Part shown: positions 35,141 through 48,104 of the stretch, one piece after another
How the letters are laid out: the number at the start of each line of letters is the position of its first letter
Numbering within the stretch: the stretch's first letter is position 1
Notes under the pieces: model-generated
Told to the model about the DNA's origin: nothing
Seen by the model: the letters and a program-made list of their open reading frames with translations, nothing else
The model's database searches: none
Assembly: GCA_933228675.1 (NCBI GenBank)
Contig: OW121741.1
Span: forward strand, 117,898,069 to 117,962,068
DNA: 64,000 nt
Source: Stomorhina lunata
Lineage: Eukaryota; Arthropoda; Insecta; Diptera; Rhiniidae
Reading direction: 5' to 3'
Position numbers and translations under genes: made by a program

Positions 35141-37752
35141 AAATATTGTCAATTTTTAAAAAAATTTCCTATAAATAGTCAATTTTTAAAAAAAATTCCT
35201 AAAAATAGTAAATTTTCGAAATTTTTGAAAAATTACCTATAAATAGTTAATTTTGGCAAAATTTCCAATGAATGCTCAATTTTCAAAAATTTCCTTTATA
35301 TAGTAAATTTTTGAAAAATTTCCTATTAATAGTCAATTTTTGAAAAATTTCCAATAAATTCTCAATTTTCGAAAAATTTTTAATAAAAAATGTTCATATA
35401 AATTGTCAATTTTTTAAAAATTTCTTATAAATATCAATTTTCGAAAAAATTCCTATACAGTCTCAATTTTCGAAAAAATTTCCTTTAAATTGTCAATTTT
35501 CGAAAAATTTCCTTTAAATGTCAATTTTCGAAAAATTTCCTATATAATAAATTTTCAAAAAAATTTCCTCTTAATAGTCAATTTTCAAAAAATTTCCTCT
35601 TAATAGTCAATCTTCGAAAAATTTCCTATAAATAGTCAATTTTAGAAAAATTTCCTTTAAATAGTCAATTTTCGAAAAATTTACTATAAATAAAAAATTT
35701 TGAAAATATTTTCAAAAATTTTCCTATATATTTTCTATTTTCGAAAAATTTTCTATAAGTCTCAATTTTCGAAAAATTTTCAATAAAAAATTTCCTTTAA
35801 ATTGTTAATTTTCGAAAAATTTTCTATAAATGTCAATTTTCGAAAACTTCCTATAAATAGTCAAATTGATAAATTTACTATATAGTAAATTTTCGAAAAA
35901 TTTCCTCTTAATAGTCAACTTTCGAAAAATTTCCTCTTAATACTCAATTATCGAAAAATTTCCTATAAATAGTAAATTTTAGAAAAATTTCCTATAAATC
36001 GTCAATTTTCGAAAACTTTCCTATAAATAATAAATTTTGAAAATATTTTCGAAAATTTTCCTATAAATTGTCCAATTTTCGAAAAACTTCCTATAAATAG
36101 TCAATTTTTGAAAAATTTCCTATAAATAGTCAATTTTGTGAAAAATTTCCTATAAATAGTCAATTTTCGAAAAATTTCCTATAAATAGTCAATTTTCGAA
36201 AAATTTCCTATAAATAGTCAATTTTCGAAAAATTTCCTCTTAATAGTGAATTCTCGAAAAGTTTCCTCTTAATAGTCAATTTTCGAAAAATTTTCTATAA
36301 ATAGTCAATTTTCGAAAAATTTCCTATAAATAGTCAATTTTCGAAAAATTTCCTATAAATAGTCAATTTTCGAAAAATTTCCTATAAATAGTCAATTTTC
36401 GAAAAATTTCCTATAAATAGTCAATTTTCGAAAAATTTCCTATAAATAGTCAATTTTCGAAAAATTTCCTATAAATAGTCAATTTCGAAAAATTTCCTAT
36501 AAATAGTCAATTTTCGAAAAATTTCCTATAAATAGTCAATTTTCGAAAAATTTCCTATAAATAGTCAATTTTCGAAAAATTTCCTATAAATAGTCAATTT
36601 TCGAAAAATTTCCTATAAATAGTCAATTTTCGAAAAATTTCCTATAAATAGTCAATTTTCGAAAAATTTCCTATAAATAGTCAATTTTCGAAAAATTTCC
36701 TATAAATAGTCAATTTTCGAAAAATTTCCTAAAAATAGTCAATTTTCGAAAAATTTCCTCTTAATAGTGAATTTTCGAAAAATTTCCTATAAATAGTCAA
36801 TTTTCGAAAAATTTCCTAAAAATAGTCAATTTTCGAAAAATTTCCTATAAATAGTCAATTTTCGAAAAATTTCCTATAAATAGTCAATTTTCGAAAAATT
36901 TCCTATAAATAGTCAATTTTCGAAAAATTTCTTATAAATAGTCAATTTTCGAAAAATTTCCTATAAATAGTCAGTTTTCGAAAAAATTTCCTATAAATAG
37001 TCAATTTTCGAAAAATTTCCTATAAATAGTCAATTTTCGAAAAATTCCTATAAATAGTCAATTTTCGAAAAATTTCCTATAAATAGTCAATTTTCGAAAA
37101 ATTTCCTATAAATAGTCAATTTTCGAAAAATTTCCTATAAATAGTCAATTTTCGAAAAATTTCTTATAAATAGTCAATTTTCGAAAAATTTCCTATAAAT
37201 AGTCAGTTTTCGAAAAATTTCCTATAAATAGTCAATTTTCGAAAAATTTCCTATAAATAGTCAATTTTCGAAAAATTTCCTATAAATAGTCAATTTTCGA
37301 AAAATTTCCTATAAATAGTCAATTTTCGAAAAATTTCCTATAAATAGTCAATTTTCGAAAAATTTCCTATAAATAGTCAATTTTCGAAAAATTTCCTATA
37401 AATAGTCAATTTTCGAAAAATTTCCTATAAATAGTCAATTTTCGAAAAATTTCCTATAAATAGTCAATTTTCGAAAAATTTCCTATAAATAGTCAATTTT
37501 CGAAAAATTTCCTATAAATAGTCAATTTTCGAAAAATTTCCTAAAAATAGTCAATTTTCGAAAAATTTCCTCTTAATAGTGAATTTTCGAAAAATTTCCT
37601 ATAAATAGTCAATTTTCGAAAAATTTCCTAAAAATAGTCAATTTTCGAAAAATTTCCTATAAATAGTCAATTTTCGAAAAATTTCCTATAAATAGTCAAT
37701 TTTCGAAAAATTTCCTATAAATAGTCAATTTTCGAAAAATTTCTTATAATTT
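35141..37752 (+). repeat. 29-bp minisatellite block 6 (+), with higher-order duplication
   Basis: The 29-bp unit is TTTCCTATAAATAGTCAATT plus TTCGAAAAA. The left third is diverged; from about 36,080 units are nearly identical. Marker units reveal larger duplications. CCTCTTAATAGTGAATTTTC recurs at 36,757 and 37,569 (812 bp, 28 units). The CTTATAAATAGTC plus CAGTTTTCG pair recurs 232 bp apart (8 units; 36,931 and 37,163). The block ends inside the second copy of the 812-bp segment. Confidence 0.95.
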
Positions 37753-39744
37753 CTACTTGGTAACCTCTGCTGTTCAATATTTTACGCTTATTTTTTTTGG
37801 AAATTTTGTTTGAATATTTGCCTGATGGATAATGTGTTGGTAATAAATGTGGTAATTAGTTATTGTACTTTACATTTCTTACTTGTTCATAATCGTTTTT
37901 GTTGGTGGTTAAATTTTTTTTTGCTAAATATAAAATTTTTCGGAAATGCCAAAATAATTATAACAATATAGTTTTGCACCTCAACGCAACTGAAATCAAT
38001 CAATCATTTTAAATATTAATTGATATTTTTTTGAGTTTTTTTTGATAATTTGGACTTATGAACTGATGAAACTGATATGGTAACTGTTAACAAGTATCTA
38101 ACACTTATTTGGAAAAGGGGACATCAGGTAATGGTAAGTCATTATTTAAAGATTTTCGAATTTAAATTTTAATATTTCTTAATTTAAGTGATTTATCCAA
38201 AGGTCAGTTCTGCATATATCATCATTATTAATGGTTAAAGTGTAGCCAATCCAGCCAAATCGTCTACGTTAAATGTAAAGCTCAGATGATGTTTCAATGG
38301 TCTTTTGAAGTAGTTTTGAGTTTGAAATGGCACGAGGCTATAAGCTTCTTCTTAGTTTTGGGTTTTCTCGACGGACTAATCAAACATCGAAAGGTTTCGG
38401 GAGATAGTATCCCCACCAACATCTTAAGGTTTTATCAAAAAACTGTCCCAAGTGTAATAACTTATATAAAAGTTTTTTATAATATTTTTAGTTCATTATA
38501 AATCTTTCAAAATATTTATTTGTTTATTAAAAATACAAAATAAAATAGGAATGATCTCTTGGGTATACTAATATTCCTTTTTATCCAGTTTCTAAAATAA
38601 CCTCGTGTTCAAAATTGTTACCAAAATTAAATTTAAGTTTTAAAAAATTTAATTGTCATTTTGTTGTCTTTCGAATATTTCTTCATACATTAACTATTTG
38701 ATAATTTAGATACAACTACTTAAAATGATCACGATCACCGGTTGAACCAGTTTTCAATACTAACTATTGTTTGTATTGTATTTGTTATATATTCAAAATT
38801 ATTGAAAACCAAAATAACCAAAATAAAAGATCATAAAAAAATTGTTCAAATACTCGTAAATACGGCTATTGATCTCTAATGGAATCTTACTCTGATCTCA
38901 GTGATCTACAGCACATTTTTACTAAAACCAATATCCAATCAAAACTTAATATTGAAAAAAAAATGAATAACAAAATAATAAAACTAAATCTTAAAATAAA
39001 TAAAATTATAAACAATAAAAAAGAGAGATAGAGAGGGGAAAATATAAAAAAAAAATCATAAAATTATTTTATAATTAACCGAAAGCTAAAAGACAATTAT
39101 AATACAAAGGCCGGGTACACACAAAATACATAGCCATACAAATGGACAAGATCACCAAAAAAAGAAACTAAAAATATTAAAACGAGACATAAATAAATTT
39201 AAGTATATACTAAAATAAAAATTATATGTAAAACTAAACAAAAAAACCTGTATCTGAAAGATACAAATGAATATAAATATTTTATTTACTCAAAACAAAA
39301 AAATGCGAATATCAGAACACGCAATATTTTTGTATAACTTGCGATCACTTTTTAAAGACAAGAAAAAAACTTAATACAAATGATCTTTAAATATTATTAA
39401 ATAATGATAAAACATGATCAAATACACTCATAAATGTTCAAATACTTATAAATAATGATGATCATCGTTATGATCATTAAGATCATTATCATGATCAATA
39501 ACAACTATAACAACATGATCATGATCAGGCAGATTTTAATTGGTTGTAAATAACAAAAGAAATTTATTTTGAGTTAAGAAATTGTCTACTATTTTTTGTA
39601 TAATCAAAGAGATCTAGAAAATGAGGAAGAGATACGCAGATTGGCCTATGACGATGTATAATGTAAAATAAAACAAATACTTAGAGCAGAATATGGATAT
39701 TCAATTCTATATTTGTTTAATGATAAAGAAGTTTAAATATATAA
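37753..39744. other. Unique sequence containing a decayed hammerhead-element copy
   Basis: About 2 kb without a tandem array. It includes the retroelement relic at 38,366-38,443 and a TGATCA-rich patch near 39,410-39,525. The 71-codon + frame at 38,286-38,501 overlaps the relic and is not supported as a gene. Confidence 0.5.
38366..38443 (+). mobile_element. Decayed copy of the hammerhead-bearing element
   Basis: ACTAATCAAACATCGAAAGG, then TATCCCCACCAACAT, then GGTTTTATCAAAAAACT align with the minus-strand sequence from the ribozyme at 33.56 kb onward. The ribozyme core is ruined: CUGAUGA reads CTCGACG and the cleavage triplet is changed. The downstream 40 bp are well kept. It shows that the element is dispersed. 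Confidence 0.7.
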
Positions 39745-41590
39745 ATTCTTAAAATAGTCAATTTCAGACAAAATTCTTATAAATAGCCAATTTTCAGAAA
39801 ATTCGCTATAAAAAAGAATTTCTATAGAAAATTTTTTATGACAAAAAATTTTCTAGAGAAAAAATTTTAAGACAAAAACTCTTCTATTGCAACAATTTAT
39901 GACAAAAAATTTTCGAAAGAAAAATTTTAATGACAAAAAATTTTCTATAGAAAAATTTTTAAGACAAAAAAATTTCTAAAGAAAAGTTTTTATGACAAAA
40001 AATTTTCTGAAGAAAAATTTTTACGACAAAAAATTTTCTAAGGAAAAGATTTTATGACAAAAAATTTTCTGAAGAAAAGTTTTTATGACAAAAAATTTTC
40101 TAAAGAACAATTTTTTATGACAAAAAATTTTCTATCGAAAAATTTTTAGGACATAAAATTTTCTATCAAAAAATTTGTATGACAAAAAATTTTCTAAAGA
40201 AAAATTTTTAATGACAAAAAATTTTCTATCAAAAATTTCTATGACATAAAATTTTCTATCGAAAAATTTGTATGACATAAAATTTTCTGAAGAAAAGTTT
40301 TTATTACGAAAACTTTAAAAAAATTTTATGACCCAAAATTTTCTATAGAAAAATTTTTATGACCAAAAATTTTCAATAGAAAAATTTTTATGACCAAAAA
40401 TTTTCAATAGAAAAATTTTTATGACCAAAAATTTTCAATAGAAAAATTTTTATGACCAAAAATTTTCAATAGAAAAATTTTTATGGCCAAAAATTTTCAA
40501 TAGAAAAATTTTTGTGACCAAAAATTTTCAATAGAAAAATTTTTGTGGCCAAAAATTTTCTATAGAAAAATTTTTATGACCAAAAATTTTCTATAGAAAA
40601 ATTTTTATGACCAAAAATTTTCTATAGAAAAATTTTAGTGACGAAAAATTTTCTATAGAAAAATTTTAGTGACGAAAAATTTTCTATAGAAAAATTTTAA
40701 TGACGAAAATTTTTCTATAGAAAAATTTTAATGACGAAAATTTTTCTATAGAAAAATTTTAATGACGAAAAATTTTCTATAGAAAAATTTTAATGACGAC
40801 AAATTTTCTATAGAAAAATTTTAATGACGAAAAATTTTTTATAGAAAAATTTTTTATAGAAAAATTTTAATGACGAAAAATTTTCTATAGAAAAATTTTA
40901 ATGACGAAAAATTTTCTATAGAAAAATTTTAATGACGAAAAATTTTCTATAGAAAAATTTTAATGACGAAAAATTTTCTATAGAAAAATTTTAATGACGA
41001 AAAATTTTCTATAGAAAAATTTTAATGACGAAAAATTTTCTATAGAAAAATTTTAATGACGAAAAATTTTCTATAGAAAATTTTAATGACAAAAAATTTT
41101 CTATAGAAAAATTTTTATGACGAAAAATTTTCTATAGAAAAATTTTTATGACGAAAAATTTTAATGACGAAAAATTTTCTATAGAAAAATTTTAATGACG
41201 AAAAATTTTAATGACGAAAAATTTTCTATAGAAAAATTTTAATGACGAAAAATTTTCTATAGAAAAATTTTAATGACGAAAAATTTTCTATAGAAAAATT
41301 TTAATGACGAAAAATTTTCTATAGAAAAATTTTAATGACGAAAAATTTTCTATAGAAAATTTTTTTCTATAGAAAAATTTTTATGACGAAAAATTTTCTA
41401 TAGAAAAATTTTTATGACGAAAAATTTTAATGACGAAAAATTTTCTATAGAAAAATTTTAATGACGAAAAATTTTCTATAGAAAAATTTTAGTGACGAAA
41501 AATTTTCTATAGAAAAATTTTAATGACGAAAAATTTTCTATAGAAAAATTTTAATGACGAAAAATTTTCTATAGAAAAATTTTAATGACG
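39745..41590. repeat. 31-bp minisatellite, GACGAAAAATTTTCTATAG family, recent
   Basis: Unit of TATAGAAAAATTTTAATGAC plus GAAAAATTTTC, 31 bp, repeated about 58 times. Sub-runs differ by a few bases: GACAAAAAATTTTC with TTTTTATGAC, then GACCAAAAATTTTCAATAG, then AATGACGAAAAATTTTC. Occasional half-units occur (for example near 41,160, 41,205 and 41,360). It joins the 29-bp CAATTTTCG family at 41,590 without any spacer. Confidence 0.95.
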
Positions 41591-42230
41591 AAAAATTTCC
41601 TATAAATAGTCAATTTTCGAAAAATTTCCCACAAATAGTCAAATTTCAAAAGATTTCCTACAAATAGTCAATTTTGAAGAAATTGCCTATAAATAGTAAA
41701 TTTTCGAAAAAAAAAATTCCTATAAATAGTCAATTTTCAAAAAATTTCTTATAAAAAGTCAATTTTCTGAAAATTTTCAGTAAATAGTAAATTTTCTAAA
41801 AATTTCCTATAAATAGTGAATTATCGAAAAATTGCCTATAAATAGTCAATTTTCGAAAAATTGCCTATAAAAAGTCAATTTTCGAAAAATTGCCTATAAA
41901 TAGTCAATTTTCGAAAAATTGCCTATAAATAGTCAATTTTCGAAAAATTCCTATAAATAGTCAATTTTCGAAAAATTTCCTATAAATAGTCAATTTTCGA
42001 AAAATTTCCTATAAATAGTAAATTTTTTAAAATTTCCTATAAAAATGTTAATTTTTGAAAAATTTCCTAGAAAAAGTTAATTTTTGAAAAATTTCCTAGA
42101 AAAAGTTAATTTTTGAAAAATTTCCTAGAAAAAGTCAATTTTTTTCTATAAAAATTTTATTTGGGAAGATTTCCTATTAACAGCCAATTTTCGAAAAGTT
42201 TTCTATAAAAAGTCAGTTTTCGAAAATTTT
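41591..42230 (+). repeat. 29-bp minisatellite block 7 (+)
   Basis: About 22 units of the AAATAGTCAATTTTCG type in the same orientation as block 6. Several consecutive units carry TTGCC in place of TTTCC (about 41,830-41,935), and three to four carry CTAGAAAAAGTTAATTTTTG (about 42,065-42,140). Both are local amplifications of single variants. Confidence 0.93.
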
Positions 42231-43010
42231 ATGAACTCATTCCTTTAATTTGAAACAAATAAATATGAGCGAGCACGCGCTTTAGATTCTAGATTTTAAA
42301 GAAAATGTCCGTCATGCCATGGATACAATATGAACCCAGTACTCGATCTTGTTATATCGTGTACATGATGCGTCATTGTCGTCAATTGTACTCTTTGAAC
42401 ATTTTTTATATAAAGCATTTTCTGATCAAAAGAGCATAACATGATCAAAAATGTATACAAACTCAAATGGGAGTAAATGAAAATTACATTATTTTTCACC
42501 ATTTGTTCTGTCATAGTTATTGTGCTCTAACATCATCCAATCTAATTTCACCGAATAATCGCTGGCACCACCCACTTGTTTTCATTAGTTTGCTCTTTTT
42601 AATCTAATGATCGTCTTGTTGTTATCATTAGAAACATAAAATTGTACTTATTTTTTTACGAAAATCATTATTTTACAATAATGTTTTTAGTAAATTTTCT
42701 GTGATTGGTCTGTAGACGCTACCAAGTAGACAATAGGAAGTGTCTAGCTAAAGAAGTCTTGAAATCGGAACTTAACATTGATACGAGTAAAATCAAGTGA
42801 ATATAATTTTTACTGATGATCAGTAATGACATGGGGTTATTCTTTTCGTACATATACAACAAAATGTAACTACAAAGTTTAAATAAGTTATCGTTGACAT
42901 TTTGTTGTTTACAGAGGTGATAATAAAACTCCATTACCCAACACAATGGGTTTTAATAATAAAAATACAAAAACAAATTTTGAAAAAAAAATCAACAAAA
43001 TCAACATTTT
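42231..43010. other. Unique sequence, no supported gene
   Basis: About 780 bp. Minus frames at 42,296-42,514 and 42,719-42,946 and a short + frame (42,305 onward, starting MSVMPWIQYEPSTRSCYIV) show no known motif or splice context. TGATCA palindromes occur several times. Nothing definite. Confidence 0.45.
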
Positions 43011-46000
43011 TTTTATGTACTTGTTCCAATTCCATTTTTCATAGGAACTTTAGAAAAAAGTTTATAATCTTCAAAAATTGTTCATCTGTATTTAGAACAA
43101 AACAGATTCTTAATCAGGTTTTTTATTCAAATTGTTTCAATTTCATTTTTCATAGGAACGTTTGGTAAAAATTAACTTTTTCTAAAATGTGTGAAATATT
43201 TATGTACTTTTTATGTACTTCTTTATGTATAAATTATGATCATTACTTTTTTCAAAACTGCATGTTCCAATTTCATTTCTCAAAGGAACATTTAAAAAAA
43301 TTTGTCACATTCAATAATTTTTGCTCTGTTATGAAAATTTATCATAATTTTGTACAAACTTTTTAATATAAAATGTTTCAATTCCATTTTTTATAGGAAC
43401 GAGTGGTATGTATAAACTTTTTTTTAAATCTGTACAATTTTTAGTTACTTCTATTATACTTCGGTCATTTTTTCAAATAAATTGTCAATTGAATTTAAAC
43501 ATCCGTTTTATATAGGAATGTTTAAAAATTGATTAGTTTTAATATCTGTTATTGAATTTTTAAAACTGAACCTAATTTTCAGCGAAATTGCAAATTTTTA
43601 ATATTTCAATTTCATTTCTCATAGAAACGTTTATAAATTATTCATCATTTTTCTGTTTTCTTATTAAGTTCTTGCTTAATTTATCAAAATTCCAATTAAA
43701 TATAAATGTTTCATTTCAATTTATAATATTACCCATTTTTAAATCTGTACAATATTTAGTTACTTCTTTTACAATTTTTTGATATTTAATCCTTTGTTTA
43801 CTTTGTAAATTTATAAAAATTTCACTCGAATAAAAATGTTTCAATTCCATTTTTCATAGGAACGTTTTTTTAATATTGGCATTTTTTTAAATCTGTACAA
43901 TATTTAGTTACTTTTATTACAATTCTGTTGTTATTTTAAACTAAATTCTCGAATTTAACATGTTTCAATTCCATTTTATGTTAAAAAAATAATTATTTTT
44001 ATACCCTTCACCACCATAGGTGGAAAGGGTATTATAAGTTTTGCTGATGCTTGTAACGCATAGAAATATTTGTCTTAGACCCACCTTTTAGTATACCAAT
44101 AGGCTTAGAATCACTTTCTGAGTCGATTTAGCGATGTCCGTCCGTCCGTCCGTCTGGCTGGCTGGACCCCCATGTAAACCTTGTAATCAAACTACAGGTC
44201 GCAATTCTAAAGATAATTTGATGAAATTTGGCATAGATAATTCTTTTGACAATGGGACCATGGCTATTGAAATTGGTCAAAATCGGTCCATTATTTATGG
44301 TTCCTCCCATAGGTCCCACTTCCCGGAATTGATATATTGGCCACAAATATCAATATTTTTTCATGAAATTTAAAACAGATACTGCTTATCTACACTTAAA
44401 TCACTGTATCAAATTTCGTTGAAATCGGTCCACATTTGACCATAGCTCCCATACAAACTCTTCTTTAAAAACCCACTAAATGAGACAACGCACTAAATGT
44501 AACAACTGTAGTCAACTTGCCAAATTTCGAAATAATCGGTCCACATTTGACTCTAGCTCTCATATAAGTGCAAATGACGGAAACAGGTTGAATATATAAG
44601 TTTTAAGAAAATGTTTGAATGATGGCAAAATTTAGCAAATATTTGTCTTTATACAGGAAAAATAACACCTTTGACCTTAGTGGTGAAGGGTATCGTATGG
44701 TCGGCTTGACCGACTATAGCGCTTTCTTACTTGTTTTAAACTATTTTTGAATTTTTAAAACTGAACCTAATTTTAAAATTGTTTTTATTATTATATATTT
44801 TAATATTTAGCCCTTAATAGTTTTTGCTTACTTTGTAAATGTATCAATTAAAAATGTTTCAATTTCATTTTTCATAGAAACGTTGCATAATATTTTATTT
44901 TGTCTTCAAATCTGGATAATATATAGTTATTTATATGTATAAATTTAACTTAATTCATTACTTCAGACTAAATTCTCGAATTTATCATGTTTCAATTTCA
45001 TTTTCTAGAGCAACATTAAAAAAATAGTCGTTTGTTTATAATTTTTGATACATCTTTAAAACAGAACCTAATTTCCATCGAATTTTTAAATTGTTAATGT
45101 TTCAATTCCTTTTTAAAATAAAAACAAGAAAAATGTTTTAATTCCATTCACTATAGAAACGTTAGGAAAACATGTTCTTTTTGCCCAATATTTTGTCTCT
45201 AAAGCCCCACTGTATATTAATGTATCTTATTTTTAAGTCTTCTAGCTTCTAATACTAATAAAAATAAATGTTTGACATTAAAAACTAGAAATATGTTTCA
45301 ATTCCATTTCCTTTAAGAACGTTTAAAAAAATTTGTCTAAGATTCGATTTCTTGCATCAAGATTTTGTCTCTTGAAAGTGTAATTATGGGAATTTATATA
45401 AATAGAATATATGTTTCAATTCCAATTCCTATAGGAACGATTGTAAAATTTGTGCTTTTTCCTCAAATTCTTTAAAAATTCTTTAACTTTGAAACAAAAT
45501 TGACTTAAATTTCACTTCTTGTAACAATATTTTGTCCATAAAACCCCACTGTGACTTAATGAAATTTTTTAAGCTTCTAATATTTTTAAAAACATGAATC
45601 TACTATGCCCTTGGAGTCAAGGATAACAGAAGAAGAAGACTTTAAAACAAAAACAAGAAATATGTTTCAATTCCATTTCCTATATTTGTGATCTTTCAAG
45701 TTCTTTAAAAACTTTTAAAATTTAAAACAAATTTGTCCTAAATATCATATCTTACATCAAGATTTTGTCTCTAGAAATTGTAATAATGGGAATTTATATA
45801 AATAGAAATATGTTTTAATTCCATTTCCTATAGGAATGTTTGCAAAATATGTGCTCTTCCCTCAATCTCTTTAAAAATTCCTTAAATTTGAAAGAAAATT
45901 GACTTAAACTTCACTTTTTATAATAATATTTTGTCTCTAAAACCCCACTGCACCTTAATGTAACTCATTTTTTTAGTTTTTTAACTTCTAATGTTTATAA

Positions 46001-46680
46001 AAACAAATATTTACCATAAAACAAAACCTAGAAATATATTTCAATTCCATTTCCTATAGGAATGTTTGCAAAATTTGTGATCTTTCCTCAAGTTCTCTAA
46101 AAACTTTTAAAATTTAAAACAAATTTGTCTTAAATTTCATTTCTGGCATCAAGATTTTGTCTCTAGAAATTGTAATTATGGGAATTTATATAAATATAAT
46201 ATATTTCAATTCCATTTCCTATAGGAACGTTTGCAAATTGTGTACTCTTCCCTCAATCTCTTTAAAAATTCCTTAAATTTGAAATAAAATTGACTTAAAT
46301 TTCACTTTTTGTAATAATATTTTGTCTCTAAAACCCCACTGCACCTTAATGTAACTCATTTTCTTAGTTTTTTAACTTCTAATATTTAAAAAAAACAAAT
46401 ATTTACCATAAAACAAAACCTAGATATATATTTCAATTCCATTTCCTATAGGAATGTTTGCAAAATTTGTAATCTTTCCTTAAATTCTTGAAATTTAAAA
46501 CAAAACTGGTTTAAACTCCATTTTTTGTAACAATATTTTATCTCTGAAACCCCACTGTGCCTTAATGAAACTTATTTTTTAGTTTTTTAGCTCTTATATT
46601 TATAAAAACACATATTTACTATAAAACAAAACCAAGAAATATGTTTCAATTCCATTTCCTATAGGAATGTTTCTGCGTTT
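43011..46680 (+). repeat. Repeat of about 120 bp with a conserved 30-bp box, left part
   Basis: About 20 copies of a box close to TGTTTCAATTCCATTTTCTA followed by TAGGAACGTTT, separated by AT-rich spacers of about 80-130 bp that diverge much more. Between about 45,295 and 46,680 a higher-order unit of about 400 bp is clear, with spacer landmarks TTTGTCTCTAAAACCCCACT and GTAATTATGGGAATTTATAT. The element at 44.0-44.74 kb interrupts the array directly after a box. Frames of 64 to 88 codons here are repeat-derived. Confidence 0.9.
43996..44737 (+). mobile_element. Interspersed element with ATACCCTTCACCAC inverted ends
   Basis: The left end ATACCCTTCACCACCA (44,001) is matched by TAGTGGTGAAGGGTAT ending at 44,693. 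A further conserved end follows to ...GCTTTCTTACTTGTTTT. Inside are GTCCGTCCGTCCGTCTGGCT (44,136 onward) and TTTGACCATAGCTCCCATAC. Two overlapping frames (44,134-44,373 + and 44,128-44,346 -) are shadows of this tract and not genes. I know this sequence type as a common fly interspersed repeat but cannot name its family. Truncated copies lie at 11.56 kb and 58.47 kb. It inserted into the 120-bp array, so it is younger than that array. Confidence 0.8.
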
Positions 46681-48104
46681 TCCACAAATTGTTTAAAAAA
46701 TTTAGATATTTCTTAAATTTGAAACAAATTTGTATAAAATTTAATATCTTGTATCACAATTTTGTCTCTAAAGCCCCACTGTGCCTTAATGAAAGTTCGT
46801 TTTATGTATTTTAACTTCTAATATTTACAAAAACAAATAAGTACCTTAAAACAAAAACAAGATTTGAAAATCGAAGTTTGAAAAATCTTAATTTTTGAAG
46901 ATGAACATGTTAAGATGTAACAATTTTCTACTTTTTGTCACCAGCATCTTTAATTGTCTCCAATTGAACCGGTTGTATTGTCGCTGTGATGTTCTTTATG
47001 TGTTCACATTAATGTAACTGCATCTTTATACGTTAGTTTCAATAAATCCCCAAATATCTAAATACTAGAAATAACTAACAAATAACGTAGGTGTCTGGCT
47101 AAGAGGTGTATGTATGTATGCAAGTGTGTATGTGTGTGTATGCCTGCGGTAGTTGTTTAAGTGAGTGCATTTGACAAATGTCCCCCTAATGATTATCTTG
47201 TTTTTGTGTCATTACTTTTCCGGTTGTTGGTATATCTCTCGTTCTACATCTTCTAATACCAAAATTCAATGTCTACATTTTCATTTTGAATTTCCTGCAA
47301 AATAAAACTTTTCTTAAGGTAATTCTGGTACTTCTTCAATAATGCTGCAGACATATTTTAAATTTGTTTTTATATTTATTTCCATTTCTTTTGGGTTATT
47401 CTTAGATTATTACTTAGTTTTCCGACAAAACTTTTGAAATATTTTTCATGTTTTTCAACATTTTATTAATGTACCAACCCAATATCTAAAGATACGTGTA
47501 TATTTATTTATTAAGTATTTTCAATAAATTTAGTTGACGCTTTTTACTCTCAGACGGACAGACTTTAATTTTTTACACACTCACATCATTCGTCTTTCGA
47601 TATAATTTGAAGAAATCATTGTTCCTAAGTGAGAAGGAAATTATTGTCTTAAGAGGGTGTTTAGCCAAATGTGAATAGATTTGAATTTCTCCCCCAACTC
47701 TCTAATAATTGTTTGTGTATATTTTCCAAATATTTTTAATTCAAAGTAATAAAATTCTTATTTTTAGCTTTTATTTTTGTCACTGTTTTTTTTCTTTTAT
47801 TGTTTTATTGAAAAATTTTTACCTTGTGTTGTTTGTATACCGTCGTCGTTTGTCTCGGTAATTTTGGAATATACACAGTTGTTTCAAATATATTTTAAAT
47901 AAATTATTTCATTATGTTTGGGCTGCATCATGTATGAATTATAGGAATTTTTCGGGGGAAATTATTAAACACATGGAGAAGTATTTCGGAAACGGAGACA
48001 GTCATTTATTATTGAGTAACAACACCTTTTTGGGGATCATAAATTTTATGCTCTACACTTATAAGAATGATAACAATTCAAAAATCTCTTTTTTTTGAAA
48101 ATTC
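46681..48104. other. Non-box interval within the 120-bp repeat region
   Basis: To about 46,870 the higher-order spacer continues. After that comes about 1.2 kb of unique sequence with a TATGTATG/TGTGTATG simple repeat (about 47,105-47,145). No gene is supported. The array resumes at 48,105 with a different spacer type, so the two parts are separate expansions or were split by an insertion. Confidence 0.5.

Noticed and set aside
38286..38501. 71-codon gene
   Set aside because: Its second half is the decayed hammerhead-element relic, and no motif is present in the first half.
42305..42440. Short + strand frame starting MSVMPWIQYEPS
   Set aside because: About 45 codons with no recognisable family, no splice context and no supporting signal.
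44128..44373. Two overlapping frames as genes
   Set aside because: They lie in an interspersed element around the GTCC/TGGC tract, on opposite strands, with no domain.
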